Origin: Bin5 sp965221345
Lineage (GTDB): Bacteria; Chloroflexota; Anaerolineae; Caldilineales; Caldilineaceae
Direction: 5' to 3'
Assembly (NCBI GenBank): GCA_965221345.1
Contig: CBDCSD010000001.1
Coordinates: forward strand, 186,001-250,000
DNA length: 64,000 bases
The notes beneath the pieces were generated by a model. That model made no database searches. It worked only from the letters and a program-made list of their open reading frames with translations, and was not told the origin of the DNA. A program made the position numbers and the translations under genes. How positions within the stretch are numbered: the stretch's first letter is position 1; each line of letters starts with the position of its first letter. Positions 62,878 to 64,000 of the stretch are shown here, piece by piece.

Positions 62878-64000
62878 ATGAAGAGAATGCAAACGAAACA
62901 GTCGATAATTACTCTGGTCGGGGCGGGCATGTTGTTACTATTTGCCCTGGCCGTTATCTCTTTCGTGCCCCCGGCCCCGACGATCCACGCCCTGTCCCCT
63001 TCCTTGGAGGGGGAGGGCCAACCGCGCGTCGGTTTTGACACGCTGGATGACTGGGTGGCGGCAGGTGAATATATGAACGCGGGCCTCCTGTTCGCTAGCT
63101 TCCCCTGCATCGATAATAACAACGACGATACATGCGACCATCACGACAGATTCACCACTGTCACCTACCGCTTCGACGTTATGCACGGAGGCGCCGATGC
63201 AGACAACTGTGAAGGGCAAGGGTTGGGCATTGTCAGAAATTTTTCCCCTTCATATTACAGTTCTTGGAGATCCTTAAGCCCTATACCTCTTCGTATCGAC
63301 AGGAACTGTCCGCTCCGTGCCTACACGATGAAGTGTACTGTCACCTATACCGAACCCGGCTCGGACGAGGCTATCCCGGTTACTTGCAATGGTATGGACT
63401 TCACAGTCGGTTCCGTGCAACAGCCAGCGACCGCCACGCCGACCGAAACACCCATACCGACGGCAACGCCCACCGAAACGCCCCTACCGACAGCCACGCC
63501 GACCGAGACGGTCACCCCCACCGAGACCGCCACGGCCACCGCCACAGCCACACCGACCGCCACGCCGACTGTCGAAGATGGCGGGCAAAATTCGCCGCAA
63601 GAGGACCCAACCGCCACGCCCACGTCTACGCCCACGCAAAAGCCCCCGCCCTTCGCGCGGATCGACAGTCTGTCTTCCACCTTCGATCAGGGCCAGCCAG
63701 CATCCTTCAACATGATCTTCGAATCGCTGGACGACGCCGACCAATATGGCTACCGGGCCGACGTCACCGATGAAGGCAACAATGCCGCCGACGACTGTGA
63801 AGGGACCGGACTTGGTGGTGTTGGCCAGTACACTGCCCAACTTACTGGGGCAGTCAACGGTCAAGTTACAGTCCCTGGCCTGATCAGCGTCGGCTGCCCG
63901 CCCGGCACATACACATTGTCCGTCACTCTCATGGCCACCAGCGGATTTGGGTTTACCGTCACCCAAGCGGTCCAGGTCCTCGAATCATCACAGTCTATTG
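62878..64000 (+). CDS. Secreted protein of the same family (partial, cut by right edge)
   Basis: Open from the ATG at 62878 to the edge (374 codons). The signal peptide (QSIITLVGAGMLLLFALAVI) resembles those of the 53179 and 56663 proteins. The N-terminal domain (SFPCIDNNNDDTCDHHDRF, DNCEGQG, PIPLRIDRNCP) matches that of the 59450 protein. A Thr-Pro-Ala linker follows near residues 180-260, then a second domain with the same DDCEGTG and VGCPPGTYTLSVTL motifs, so the N-terminal domain is internally repeated. SH3b domains, if any, would be past the edge. Confidence 0.85.
   Translation, partial: MKRMQTKQSIITLVGAGMLLLFALAVISFVPPAPTIHALSPSLEGEGQPRVGFDTLDDWVAAGEYMNAGLLFASFPCIDNNNDDTCDHHDRFTTVTYRFDVMHGGADADNCEGQGLGIVRNFSPSYYSSWRSLSPIPLRIDRNCPLRAYTMKCTVTYTEPGSDEAIPVTCNGMDFTVGSVQQPATATPTETPIPTATPTETPLPTATPTETVTPTETATATATATPTATPTVEDGGQNSPQEDPTATPTSTPTQKPPPFARIDSLSSTFDQGQPASFNMIFESLDDADQYGYRADVTDEGNNAADDCEGTGLGGVGQYTAQLTGAVNGQVTVPGLISVGCPPGTYTLSVTLMATSGFGFTVTQAVQVLESSQSI

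Overview
The window looks like a GC-rich chromosomal stretch of an uncultured Chloroflexota bacterium (Anaerolineae/Caldilineae-like). This is inferred from the CUT1 sugar transporters without a dedicated ATPase, a coenzyme F420 ligase (CofE), MoxR/DUF58 genes, large exported SH3b proteins with Thr-Pro and Gly-Asn linkers, and many short dispersed intergenic repeats. It is not proven by any phylogenetic marker. Both window edges cut a gene.

Layout. 1-936: a Uma2-type nuclease gene running off the left edge. 1.4-10.2 kb: a galactoside/carbohydrate utilisation cluster with two ABC permeases, a lipoprotein binding protein, a GH36 alpha-galactosidase, an SDR oxidoreductase, a GH4 glycosidase and a PhyH-type dioxygenase. 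10.3-12.4 kb: a TIGR00266/AIM24 protein, a YgiT-type zinc-finger protein, a HigA antitoxin with a 5'-truncated HigB, and a small coiled-coil membrane protein. 12.4-21.4 kb: housekeeping and biosynthesis genes (membrane protein, leucyl aminopeptidase, aminotransferase, tRNA-Arg, CofE, YqeB-like protein, TsaC, two glycosyltransferases).

21.5-31.5 kb: a CRISPR-Cas locus on the minus strand. It has a 12-repeat array, then cas4, cas2, cas1, cas6, an embedded two-gene cassette of unknown function on the opposite strand, cas5-like, a frameshifted cas8/cas7-like gene, and a Cas3 HD fragment fused in frame to the N-terminus of a WYL/DeoR-type regulator and split by an IS element. Adaptation genes and cas6 look intact; the interference genes look decayed. 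Single degenerate copies of the CRISPR repeat sit at the cas gene junctions.

31.5-39.3 kb: a degraded accessory region with IS630, IS5-like remnants, an orphan solute-binding lipoprotein plus a stray copy of its 3' end, exported hypothetical proteins and a HepT/MntA toxin-antitoxin pair. 39.3-51.2 kb: a large glycoside-hydrolase-like protein with carboxypeptidase-regulatory-like domains, MoxR and DUF58, a 1.7-kb tandem repeat array, a LacI regulator, RNase PH, and a PIN-domain toxin with a large overlapping partner and a zinc-ribbon protein. 51.5-64 kb: a family of exported proteins. Two are a 3.48-kb tandem duplication that includes about 1 kb of conserved upstream DNA, one has a 35-copy Gly-Asn-Thr minisatellite and six SH3b domains, and one runs off the right edge.

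Interspersed repeats of several families recur in intergenic regions and at gene ends, sometimes contributing codons.
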